Below, piece after piece: positions 20,863-31,812 of a DNA stretch of 64,000 bases. The stretch spans positions 90,084 to 154,083 of the forward strand of contig NW_006763143.1 of assembly GCF_000264905.1 (NCBI RefSeq), written 5' to 3'. The stretch's first letter is position 1; every line of letters starts with the position of its first letter. The notes under the pieces are model-generated. The model ran no database searches and was not told where the DNA came from. It worked only from the letters and a program-made list of their open reading frames with translations. The DNA comes from Stereum hirsutum FP-91666 SS1 (lineage: Eukaryota; Basidiomycota; Agaricomycetes; Russulales; Stereaceae). A program made the position numbers and the translations under genes.

Positions 20863-23800
20863 TCAAAACTTATTCATCCGCCTCGGAACCGCACTCCCCG
20901 GTGTCCTCGCACCCTCTCTATCCCTCTCCCTCCCCCCACCAGGCGTCCTCGCACCCTCCCTCTCCCTCTCCCTCTCTCTGTCCCTATCCCTCCCAGACGC
21001 ACTCCCAGGCCGATCCCTACTCCTCGGCGGAACAGGCACCGGCCCCGCACCAGCTCCCATCGTCGCCACAGAACCAGCCATACTCGGCGCCGGACTCCTC
21101 GACGGCCTCCCATTCCCGTTCCCGTTCCCGTTCGCATTGGTATCTTGTGAAGTCGCACGTACCGGCGTAGGAGATAACGGAATCGGCGGTACAGGTGGAG
21201 GAATCTTCGGGGATCCGAGTCCTTCCCTCTCGCGTTCTCTTTCGCGTCTCCTGTGAGAAGAGGAGGACGCGGCGGGGGAGTTGGAGCGCGAGTGGGGCGT
21301 GGGTGTAGGTGTTGTGCTGGGTGAGGGGGGTGTACGTGTGGATGTGGAAGATGAGGTGCTACTGCTGTTGGAGGCGGAGGTGAAGGAGGCCATGGAGGCG
21401 AGGGCGTGTGTGGGGCGGGGACTGCGTGGGGTTGGGGAGCGTGGGGTAGATGAGGAGGAGGATGTCGGGAGGGGTGGTTGGGCGAAGAGGGATTGTTGGG
21501 CTTGAGATGCGGATGCGGATGAGGGTGTGGGAGAGCGGACGGGTGGGGTTGGGGTGGATGGGGGTATAGGTGCTGTGATGGTTGGGGCCGTGGATGACTT
21601 CTTCGCGGAGGAGGAGGTGGTGGTGTTGGAAGAGTTTGCGAGTTGGGCTTTGGAGTCGGGTTTGGCTTTGGGGTCACGGACGAGGAGCTCGTTGAGCAGG
21701 AATCGGAAGTCGAGACCGTATTCTTGTAGGAGCTGATGTGGTATGTTTGATGAAAGTCGTAGTGCTATTGTGAGAGATGAAGGGCTTACCTTGCGGCTCT
21801 GCGCATACGTGATCTTGAGCGCTTCGTCGATCGTCTTCTGATCCACGTCAGAACTATAGACCTGTTTCCTAAACATCTCCGCATACGTCTCCATCTCGCC
21901 CTTCGCCCACTCAATGAAGCCTTCACATTCCAGTTCGTATCAGCGCTCATCGTAATCGTAGAAAAACGGAAAACTTACAGCTCGCGACCTCATTCTCCTT
22001 ATAACTCGCCAAGAACCAATCCGCCGTATGTTTCACCGCCGTAAACACCACCGTCGCCAAATCATGCACATACATCCCCACATGTCCCTCAAACCTCAAC
22101 ATCCTCACCAACCTCCTAACGACCTCCCTCCTCGCCCTCAAAAACGCCACCCTCGCCTCCGCGCCCTTCCCCAACCTCACCAACAGCCCAATCAGATGCA
22201 CGACCTTCGTCTTGCCGTTGCCCGGGTCCGACAGCGCTTCGAGCAAGGCGGTGGTGAGCGAGGAGGTTAAGGCGGGGAGCTTGGTGGAGAGGGAGGGAGT
22301 GATGGAGAGTTTGGCTTGGCCTTGTTCGACGAGGGAGACGGCGGAGTCGTAAGAGCGGAGAGCGATGGAGACGGTGAGGTCATCACAGAAATCGGAGACC
22401 CAGCGCATGTCGCGGTCGTGTTTTTCTTTGGCGCCTTCGCCCATGCCGGCGCGACGGGCGAGGTCTGCCATCCAGTCTGGACCGTCGGCGGCGAAAGCGA
22501 GGGAGCTGCGCTGTAAATATACGGAGAGTTATTGGGTGGCTTTGAGGCGGAATGGGGGGAATTACTGACGTCGCCTGCGAAGAGGGTCTTGCGCTGCTCA
22601 TGCTCGCCCTCTCGCTCTTTCCGCCTCTTGGCTGCCAGTTCTTCCGCGACGTGTCGTAGTTGTGACAATAGACTCTTCTTATCCGCGGATGACTCTGTCC
22701 GGTACACACTGACCTCCTTGACATGTTTGATCTTGAATACGTTCGTCATAGCTGCCACTCCCATCAGATATCCGTCTACTCACCACGCATGAGGGATTAT
22801 CACTCACTAGCCGTATCCTTCGTATCCAACACCAACATCTCATTCAACGCCCAACACCTTTCCGCCACCAACCTCTCCCCTCCATCCTGTCCCCCTCCCC
22901 CACCCCCACCTCCCCCACCCGCATCCCTCCTCTTCCTTCTCCTCGCCACCAACACCGCGTCATCCAACACCACGAACCGCACGCCTCCTACGGCTTTATA
23001 TGTCGCGGCATTGAGTGCTTGGGCGTCCATTTCGCAGATGACGTGTCGGCCGGGGGTGGTGGGTACGAATTTTGTGGATCCTTCGATTTGGGTGTGGAGG
23101 GATTGCATTTGGGAGGCGTAGAGGACGCGGAGGTCGGCGACGGAGGAGCGGACGTTGCGCCGGCGGTCTGGTGGCGGAGGATGACGGTGATGAGGAGGAG
23201 GAGAGATGAATGGGTGGTTAATGAAAGAGGAAAAGGGAAAAGAGGAAGGAACGGACCTGCGACGGAGTTGGATTCGTCGATGTGGAGGAGGGAGGGCATG
23301 CTTTTCCATTCGGCGAGGGACTCTTTCAGTTCGAGCATTTCGTTCTCCAGGTTTGAGATCTCTTTCGAGATGAGTACGAATTCGGCGTAACTAGAGCATG
23401 CCATATAAGTATACGATCGAAACGCGAGTGCACAAAGACTCACTTCTTGAATACGTTCCTCTGCAGATCTTGGGCCACACCGTCTTTCGAAGCTTGTAAT
23501 GAAGACTGCATGGACTTCAACTCCGCTTCAGTCGCGTTGGACATCTTCACTTTCAGAACTAGACAACGGAGTGGTCAGGATAACCACCGACAGAGCAATA
23601 GAGAAACACACAAGCATCCGGGTCAAACTCCTCCACATCTAACAACTTATTCTCCGCCGCCCTAATCTCCTCCAAACTCGGCCCTCTATCCTTAACGACC
23701 TCCTCCTCCTCCTCTTCCTCATCAATCGTATCTCTCCCCCTATCCCTCCTCGCAGGGGCCTGCCCGCCCGATGGCCGCAGCCCGATAGGTATGGACGGGA

Positions 23801-24020
23801 CGCTCGGTACGGCGGCTACGTTCGTCGGACCAGAGATGTCCGCATATCGCATCGACATGCGTTTCTTGATCTTGTCGTCCACTCTCGATTTGCGCGCATC
23901 TTTGGGTTTGGAGGTGGGGGGTCTGCCGTTTGGAGCGCCTGTTGGGGTTCGGGAGGATTGTTTCGAGAGTTTGGATTTGGAGCGGTTGACGGAGGCTTTC
24001 CGGGTTCGTAGGGACTCCAT
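20863..24020 (-). CDS. EXO84: Exocyst complex component EXO84
   Basis: EXO84 is one of eight exocyst subunits that tether secretory vesicles to the plasma membrane. The ATG at 24020 starts 'MESLRTRKASVNRSKSK'. Family landmarks follow: 'KKRMSMRYADISGPT', 'LLDVEEFDPDA', 'VKMSNATEAELKS', 'NYAEFVLISKEISNLENEML', 'SMPSLLHIDESNSVA', a PH-like segment ('RFVVLDDAVLVARRRKRRDA', 'NVFKIKHVKEVSVYRTES'), then 'DGPDWMADLARRAG' and the helical C-terminal domain ('FIEWAKGEMETYAEMFRKQV', 'YGLDFRFLLNELLVRDPKAK'). Six introns are needed, and all have GT..AG ends that keep the frame. The last ~200 residues are a Ser/Pro/Thr-rich, then Arg/Glu-repetitive tail ('RDREREREREGARTPGG') ending 'RRMNKF'. The gene diverges from DUS2. 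Loops rich in Gly ('GGGGGGGGGG') are probably unstructured. Confidence 0.9.
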
Positions 24021-24171
24021 GCTCGACTACGATGAATATACACGAACTAGTCGGTGATGTGAAGTAAAGCAACCACTGGAAAGAGTTATGGACCGAAGAC
24101 GTTTGTGGGATGGAGATGATGGACGTTGTGCTGTGGCAACAGGCCGGCGCGGACGTCGTCTGGGGGTCTCC

Positions 24172-24190
24172 GATAAGATAAGATAAGATC
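24172..24190. promoter_or_regulatory. Triple GATAAG motif in the EXO84/DUS2 divergent promoter
   Basis: Within the 306-bp region between the EXO84 and DUS2 starts, the sequence GATAAGATAAGATAAGATC contains three overlapping-spaced GATAA cores. HGATAR is the binding site of fungal GATA factors (nitrogen, iron or light regulators). Clustering at 5-base spacing is suggestive, but function is inferred only. Confidence 0.45.
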
Positions 24191-24326
24191 GAATGACTAC
24201 GCCTCCTCAACATGAATTTCTTTCTTTCATGCCGACCGCCACAAACGGATGCTAACGCTCTCTGCACTCGCTCTCCGTCGCCCTCCATCTTGTACACTCA
24301 CTCGTCTACGACATTTCTCACTCACT

Positions 24327-26159
24327 ATGTCGCGTCGCTCAGCATCCCCACTAGACGTCCGCCATGCTAAACGTCCTAGACTCGACGGGGAGGGACGAGG
24401 ATTGACCCCGGAGGATTATAAGCATGGCATTATGCTCGCACCCATGGTTCGTTCGGGCGCACGTACGTCTCATCTGATCGACGTCCTCGATATACGTCTT
24501 ACTGTTCTTCTTGCTGGAAATAGTCCCAACCCGACTTTTCGCGCTCAAACACGGCGCAAAACTAGTCTGGGGTCCCGAAATCGTCGATAAAGCCATCCTC
24601 CACGCAAAACGCGTCGTAGACCGTACGCTCCCTCTCCCTCTCCCTCTCCTCCTCCTCCCCTCCCTATCACTCTCCAAACTCACCCACCTCATTGATACAC
24701 AGCAACAACCGGCGTAATCTCCTACGAAGGCAAATCCAAAGCCATGTTCACCTGCCACCCCCTCGAAAAGCCCTTCCTAATCTACCAAATCGGCTCCTCC
24801 ACCCCCTCTCTCGCCGTCCAAGCCGCCCGCGTCGTCATGCAAGACGTATCCGGGATCGACCTCAACTGCGGCTGTCCGAAGCCTTTCTCGACGCACAGCG
24901 GGATGGGCGCCGCGCTGCTTTCGACGCCGGATTTGTTGTGCGATATTTTGACCGCGTTGAGGAGGGAGATGCCGGCGGAAATTAGTGTAAGTTGTAAGAT
25001 CAGACTGTTGGGCACGAAGGAGGAGACGTTGGAGCTTGTGAGGAGGATCGTGGGCACGGGTGTGAATTGCTTGACGATCCACTGTCGAACGCGGAGTATG
25101 CGGAATAAGGAGCGGGCGTTACAGGAGCGGTTGAGAGAGGTCGTGGAGTTCGTGAGGAACGAGTTGAAGAGCGATGTTGCGATTGTGGAGAATGGGGATT
25201 GTGTGGGGTATGAAGACGCGAGACGGATATTGGCACTGACGGGCGCGGATTCGACGATGATCGCGACCGCGGCGGAGTCGAATCCTACGGTGTTTGCGAA
25301 GGAACCACTATTCGATTTGGAGCACACGCTCGTGCCGGATTACCTCCGTATGGTATGCTTCTCTCCTTTCCTCCATCATTTATTCCTTCTCTTTGTTTCA
25401 TAGCGATGTTATTGACAAAGCCCCCATCACGAACAGTGCAAATACCTCGGCAACCACTGGTCCTCCACAAAATGGTGTCTCGCCCAATTCAAATCCCCGC
25501 GCTCCCCCAACTCGTCATACACGAAATCGCAGGCCCTCACCATCCGCAACGCCCTCAGCAAAGCGAAATCATACGACGACCCGAACGCGATCGAGATTGT
25601 TGGGGGAATATGGAACGGGAAGGAGGTGTGGGATGAGTTGGAGAAGGTGGTGAGGAGTCGAACGAGCAACGGGGATGAGGGCGATGGGTTGAGAGTGGAT
25701 GTTTGGCCGGCGGAGGAGATGGCGAGCATGGAGGAGGAGAGCGGAGATGGTGGGGCGGTAGTAAAGGTAGATGGTGTGGAAGCTCATGACCTGGAGAAAG
25801 CCGAGGAGCGACAAATCGAATCGAAGAAAGAAACCTACCCATCCGTCGACTCCGAACGCTCACAACAACACTCCGACCCCATCGCCCCACCCCAAGACCC
25901 AGACCCCGCCACACCCCTTCCCTCCACGCCCCTTCCATTGCCCAACTCCAACTCCAACTCCGCGACAAACTCCCCCGACGCAAACACAGTCTACATAACC
26001 CCCCAAGACTATCGCGGCAACCCGAACCCAGAAAACATATACGACGCACCGGGCGTGCCGGGCTCGATGGATATATCGAAGCGGTTGAGGATCGTTCCTG
26101 CGCTTGTGGAGGGTAGGGATGTGGATTTGGACACGCCGACGCCGAGTCAGAAGGGGTGA
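24327..26159 (+). CDS. DUS2: tRNA-dihydrouridine synthase 2 (DUS2/Smm1 type)
   Basis: Dus2 uses FMN and NADPH to reduce U20 of tRNAs to dihydrouridine. Four exons (24327-24462, 24524-24622, 24703-25352 and 25437-26159) give 535 residues. Visible family blocks are 'YKHGIMLAPMVRSGALPTRL', 'FALKHGAKLVWGPEIVDKAI', 'GIDLNCGCPKPFSTHSGMGA' (containing the catalytic cysteine of the NxGCP motif), 'VSCKIRLLGTKEETLELVRR', 'GVNCLTIHCRTR', 'VAIVENGDCVGYEDA' and 'YLGNHWSSTKWCLAQFK'. The C-terminal 150 residues are low in complexity (Pro/Asn/Ser-rich) with a less conserved end. The double-stranded RNA-binding domain of animal DUS2 is not seen, as is usual in fungi. The start was chosen as the first ATG in frame with the conserved core. 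Confidence 0.93.
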
Positions 26160-27873
26160 GATGTGGGGATGGCATGGCATAGCACGGGATGGGACGTCGT
26201 TTGTTCGTTTTTGTTTCTTTGTGGTGTTGGTGGTGGTATTGCGGGCTGATATTTGCATTCTGTTTCGACGTTCGAAAGAGCCCTGCTGGCACACCTGTCG
26301 CTTTTCGCAGCAGCGGACCCAACTCTCCTAACCCTAGGCCCTGGAACACGGATTCAGTGGTTTGGCTTCCATCTTGTTGTGCTACCATAGACCCGTCTCG
26401 AACTCTTGTTTTTTCCCGCACGCGACACTCAGACCCTGCATATGTTTGCGAGCCCGATGTAATGTTAGGCATTGTGTCCGCACCAGGTCAAGGTTTCTCG
26501 GTTGTATCTTTATTTTGGGGTTCATGGCGTAGGGATGCGCTACCCATGGCTGCCTGATCTAGTTCTCGTCGTGTTGATCCTACATCGCAGGCAATCACGG
26601 AACAACCACAGTCCGTTTTCGCCGACTAGGTCTCAGATTTCCTGTCGGTTACACAAGCGAGTCGTGGAAACGTTGATGCTCAGGTTCTGCGACATTTGGT
26701 GCGATGCTCTCAGTATACCACAGGCTCTAGCGTCGGTTTTCCCTCGTCCGACGAGTTTGTGCAGAGCGCTGATGAGTCTCCTATCACGGTCCAGCGTCGC
26801 GTGTAGCAGTTTTAAGAGGATTCAGAAAATGTAGAGAGGGCGCGTTGAAAGTAGTGGAGCCGTTCCGCAAGATCGTATAAGCTTTCGCGAACATGGCAGA
26901 TGCTTCTTGTGGAGTGGTACGCCGAGTCAGAAGGCAGTGGAAGCCTGATGCAGTCAGTTTCGTTTGTCCTTTCGCAACTGGTGCTGCTCCTCTGTATCTT
27001 GCTGTTTTTTTTTTTTTTTTGGATGACTTCACTCCATCTCTTCCATCTCATCTTAGATTCTACAGACCTGCCTATCCTTCGCTTAATAGATAATACGGGC
27101 TGTCCCTGCAGACGATCATGATCTGACTACGCATTTCTACTATAGACCTTGCGACCCTGATGATGATTTTTTGGGTCCACTGTACGAAACGGTACCCCTC
27201 AAAGAGGAGACGAAGCAAAATGAGGTACGTATCCCCAGAAATGTTATTTTTGGCGCTACTATTCCCCTACAGAGAAAATTATCGGGGAGTCACAATGTGA
27301 TTCGAAACCGCTGTATCGATACTCAAGAGCTACGGTGAACAAACAACCTGTAAGTAAACGGAGATTGATGAAAACAATCTCTCTGTCCGCGAAAGTCCGT
27401 TTCACACTGTCTACAAGCAGTCCATCAAATACACCGCGGGAGCTAGGCCCTCGGCAGCTGTGAAATGGACTGACTAAGCTCCATGCATATGCAGCAAGGT
27501 GTCGTCTGCAGTGGAATCCCAAAGTCTGACACTGCCTGCGACTACGTAGCAGGCGTGCAAGTAGCATTTCCTCGAGGTGATACTAGTAGCGTGCGAATCC
27601 CTACCTCACAGCATATGAAACATTGAAACCTCGTCGGGCTGGCTTAGGCGGCTGCGCGAGGTGGAGCTTCACCAAAAAAACAGATGCGGTAAGACACAAC
27701 GACGCGGCGACGGGAAACCATGAAGTGGGGTTAGGGCCCATATTTGAACTCAGACGCCCGGAGTGTAAAGTGAGGGCACTTGTGTCTTGACGTTTAGGCT
27801 TCGCTCGCGGGGACTGTGCTGCTCAATATCTCAATCCTTCTTGGTCTTTACTCATAATCAGATCGTCTCAGTC
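26160..27873. other. Intergenic, nothing recognised
   Basis: No gene, RNA or transposon could be supported. A run of 16 T ends near 27,020. Around 27,660-27,780 a short A run and a tRNA-T-loop-like 'gttcaaat' on the minus strand were examined, but they do not fold as a tRNA. Confidence 0.4.
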
Positions 27874-30800
27874 ATGTCCTCTACGCGACCTGACATCCCT
27901 CTCACACTTCGAATGCGGACGGTGGGGTCTCTCAGGCATCCGATGCTGTTCAAGAACTACAGGTCATCGCGTACGACCCAATCACCGTGGATGGCCACAA
28001 ACGATTAGATCGGGCAGTTATGGAATCTGAAATCCTCACATATATGCTCGATAACCAGATAATTATACCCGGGCAGAGTCTTACTGCCGAGAGTCCCAAG
28101 TACGTCTTGTGCTCAATATGCAAAACCGGCGTACAAGAGGGCCTGTTGGATCTCGCTGTCGGGGCTGCTCAAAGGCTGTTAGCGCAGTATCCTGAGCTAG
28201 GGGAGATGGTGGGTAGGGCGTGGGTCAATGGTGCCGGTTTTAAGGATATACGGTGCCTGAGTAGTGCTTCGACCCGAGTGATCATCGTCGACATTACTAA
28301 CACAATCGCAGGGCTTCTCAGGTCGAACATACCTGACGACATTTTCAACCTTCAAGGTAATCAAGGCGAAACACTTTATGAGGCGAGTGTAAAGGGTACG
28401 TCTCGTTACTTCTCCTGTCTGTACTGTAACCTGATTGCTTCATAATACACCGTTTATTCTCATAGCCACGGAGGACTCTTGGAACTATGAGTTTATAGGT
28501 TCCGCCCATGTGGCTCTGAAAGCCCATATTATGTACCATCGGGAAACGATCACCAATCCGTATGCGCCTTACTGCGCCATCGTTCAATCGACCGGAACAG
28601 GAAAGTCGAAAGTAGTGGACGAGTTCAGCAAGACTCATTTCGTCATACCAGTGAATCTTAGAAAGCCTGGAGCTGGAGGTATGCATGCCCGAACTTCGTC
28701 ACTTGTAATATCGTATTGATTACACTGTGCTTCAGGCTTTCCTCCTTCAGACGAAGAGGTTCACAGATTTCTTAACGTCGGCTTCCTTATGACTCTCCCG
28801 CCACCCTATGTATGGATTCGGATGAACACCTTCATATTCGCACTGTTAGAGGAATGTGAGAAGGTTATCGACGAGGCCATGAACCATCGAGCGGTTGGTC
28901 ATACCTGGCTCCGCTCCGAAGGTGCTGCCTGGTTCCGGAAGATGATGACCCAAGGCCAAACGATGCACAGTCAAGGCCAATATCGCGTAAACTTTTACAA
29001 TAAGGTCGTCCGACGGGCTACAGAGGTGATTGAAGACCACTCTCACCTAAATATATGCTGATATATTGACTTGTAGCTGTACGGTGACGTCATTTCTTCA
29101 CCACTGATCTCTGGGTCGTCCACCACGACGGCATCCACCACGGTACCCCAGCCCACCGAACCGAGTAGGAGAGGCCCATCCCCAGATATAACAAGATTCG
29201 CCAGCCCAGGTGAATCACTCCTGACATCGCCTTTCGTACTTTCGTCTGATCACTCGCATGTCGACAGGGGATTCTTCGGTCGTAGACAAAAGCAAATCCC
29301 TGATCAGTCGCTGGAACTATCGGCAATCGAAGACTCAAAAGGAACCGGTCGTCTACTTGGCCTTCGACGAAGCCCATTTTCTGACCACACCAGACGAGCA
29401 AGCGGCGGGTCCTAAAGTCGCATCTCCGTTCTCCCATCTTCGAAAGATTTTACGGTCCTTCAGAGACTTGCCTCTCTTTGCCATGTTCCTCTCTACAACG
29501 GGCAAGATCACCCAATTTAATACACCAAAGGAGGACGACGATTCCACTCGATTACAGGATGGAACACTGGTGGTGATTCCTCCATTTTTCGCTCTCGGCT
29601 GGGATCAGCGCGCTGCTCCCCTGGATGTACCAATGACTCTGACCTACGTCTCCGCTCTACCCTATAAGGCTAGACTCGGCCGTCCTCTGTGAGTATCTCC
29701 TTGTCACATCTCACTCATCCATCGTACTTATGACGTCGTCAGCTTCGCTTCTCGGTACGCATCAGGGGAATTGCTTCACGGACAGGAGCGCAAACAGCTT
29801 CACGAACATCTTGCCGAATTCGCGGCACAAAAGCTTATCAGACGCAACCTTTCCTACTGGTCCTCTAGCCTCAACCTCGACCAGGAACTGGCCTGTCTAT
29901 CTGCTCGCATTCCCGTAGAGTTTATGTCCTCCGTCCATACTCCGTCGACCAAAGCCGAAAAGGATCAGATCGCCAATCACATGCGTATTTGCCTGTCTGT
30001 GGACCCGTCTTTCCGCAAATTCACGTCGCTCAACCCTTCGGAACCTATAGTTTCGGAGGGCGCCTATCTCCTCATGACCGACAGCAGAACGAAGTTCCAC
30101 GCTCCCTTGGCTTTTTCTCGCGTTCTGACTGGCTTTTCCATCTACCAGGGAGATCGGGGCGAGTTTGTGGCCCTGCTTGCCATCATCATGGCCCGGGACC
30201 GCGTCGTCAAAACGCAGGGTGTACTTGATGGCGTCTTTGGCGTTGTTCCGTTCATGAACGCGCTCATTGCGAGGCCAGCCAGGCCAACCGATCGTTTTGC
30301 GGATGTTCTGGCAATGAAGCCGTCCGTTTACCAAAACCCCAACGACAAGGAGACCTGCTTTGAAAACGCGTTCGCCGACGTTCATCTTCATTTCAACCAC
30401 GTCGTGAAGCGGCAGGTTCAGAAAGTCAATATGGGCGTCTTTCGGGGCTTGATTGCGCGATGCGCGGCGTTCATGGGTGCCAATGGTCAAGCAGGTTTCG
30501 ACATAGGGGTCCCTACGGTACGAGGTATAGGTATCGTGAACGACGAGACACAGGGAATGGCTCTTTTACAGATCAAGAACGATCCCCGTTTCACCGAAGA
30601 AGTTGTTCCAGAACTTTTCGACAGAATGGATCCCGTCACTCTAAAACTCATCGACACTGACACGACCCTCAAAACGCCGATCATCCGGATCGTCTTCGCT
30701 TTGGCAGCCAACACTCCCGCTGTTCGCTGTGTTGAGACTCGAAAACAGGCCAACTTCACGTCCTATGACATTTGGGTCGCGGGTCTCAGCCCAGACGTGC

Positions 30801-30991
30801 TTGCCGTTATTGATATGAAGGATCAAGCGATCTGGGATGAACTGCTTTCTGCGTCGAAAGGATGGGAAAACATGTATAAGCACCCGGACCCGACCACGCA
30901 TAAGCTAATGCAAAACATGGCGCCCATGCTCGGCGATACGGCCGAGTTTTGGAAATTTGGACTGCCAAAGGCTGAAGTCGGTCCAAATTGA
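27874..30991 (+). CDS. P-loop NTPase with a DEAH box and nuclease-like C-terminus (Crinkler-like)
   Basis: Seven exons (27874-27921, 27963-28395, 28466-28678, 28736-29025, 29077-29209, 29268-29688 and 29743-30991) join in frame to 928 residues. Walker A is 'IVQSTGTGKSKVVDEFSK'. Walker B with DEAH is 'VVYLAFDEAHFLTTPDEQ', followed by a sensor-like 'FAMFLSTTGKITQFN'. In the C-terminal third, 'QAGFDIGVPTVRG' followed by 'MALLQIKND' has the spacing of a D..(E/Q)xK restriction-endonuclease-fold site. An NTPase followed by such a nuclease is the layout described for Crinkler (CR) proteins of fungi and oomycetes, so I infer that class. No signal peptide is seen. The first intron would be only 41 bases, so the N-terminus is the weakest part; an alternative start is the ATG at 28020. 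A same-strand kinase gene follows 821 bases later. Confidence 0.72.
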
Positions 30992-31812
30992 GGCGAGTCC
31001 TTGTATACTCGAGTCCGATGACAGAGCTAAGTGCTCGCGTTGTTTTGTGTAGCTCACATACGTCACCCCGAGCGGCAACCGTTCGTTGCCATACCGGTGC
31101 ATCCTTATTTTCGGCGAGTGCATGGAGATGAGTTCGAGGTCAAGATGCATGCTACGTGTGCGGTAATTGTTGCAGTTTTGTACAGGATTTAGGGACGGTA
31201 TCGGGCGAATGGTGGTAACAATAGGAACAGTTGAGCAGACCGTTTGTGAGCAAGGACGGCGCGTGACGTCACCGGAAAAAACGCAAGCGCCGGCTGCCGG
31301 TCTGGGCGTCTATCCTCCTCTGTCCTATCTTCTTTGCTCTTCTTCAGTGCTCTACGTAGGGTTTCGCCACATCATAAATTGCGCACAAAGTTCCTTTATC
31401 GCCACGATTCACAGCAGCAGTAGGAAATCTCGGAAGCAACCACATAGTCGTCGTATATATATATATATCTTTTTCAGGAATCGTACTTATACGACTGGCC
31501 CGGTGAGCGTCACGGTTCACAAGGATTCAGAGGGCACTTCTTTGCTTCTTCCGCTCATGTTTGGTTTGGTATCGATTTACATGAACAATCTGAACGGACA
31601 CGTCAGCAGCCCCATACACAACGAAATCTCCTTGCGAAATATCATCACCCGATCCCCCAATACAGCTTGTTTCTACGAGTTCTTGGAGGTAGGTCCTTGC
31701 TTTCGCTGAAATGCCCCGAAGTCAATCCACATAATCCAGCATGATCACAGACACAGACGCAAACGAAGCACTTGTTGCTCTTTTCTTTCCCCTATTCCTT
31801 TTCTCTTTTGTC
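30992..31812. other. Intergenic region between the NTPase and FunK1 genes
   Basis: The stretch holds a short TA repeat at about 31,456-31,468 and a plus-strand frame (31,167-31,709) with no recognised domain. The FunK1 promoter is expected here. Confidence 0.4.

Noticed and set aside
20558..21256. Plus-strand frame of 232 residues rich in Ser/Leu/Pro
   Set aside because: It is the antisense of the repetitive tail of EXO84, whose minus-strand frame is supported by homology and splicing.
27650..27790. Possible tRNA because of a 'gttcaaat' T-loop-like sequence on the minus strand
   Set aside because: The flanking bases do not pair into a T stem, and no acceptor stem or anticodon arm can be formed.
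31167..31709. Plus-strand frame between the NTPase and FunK1 genes
   Set aside because: No motif was found, and the FunK1 start at 31813 does not need it.
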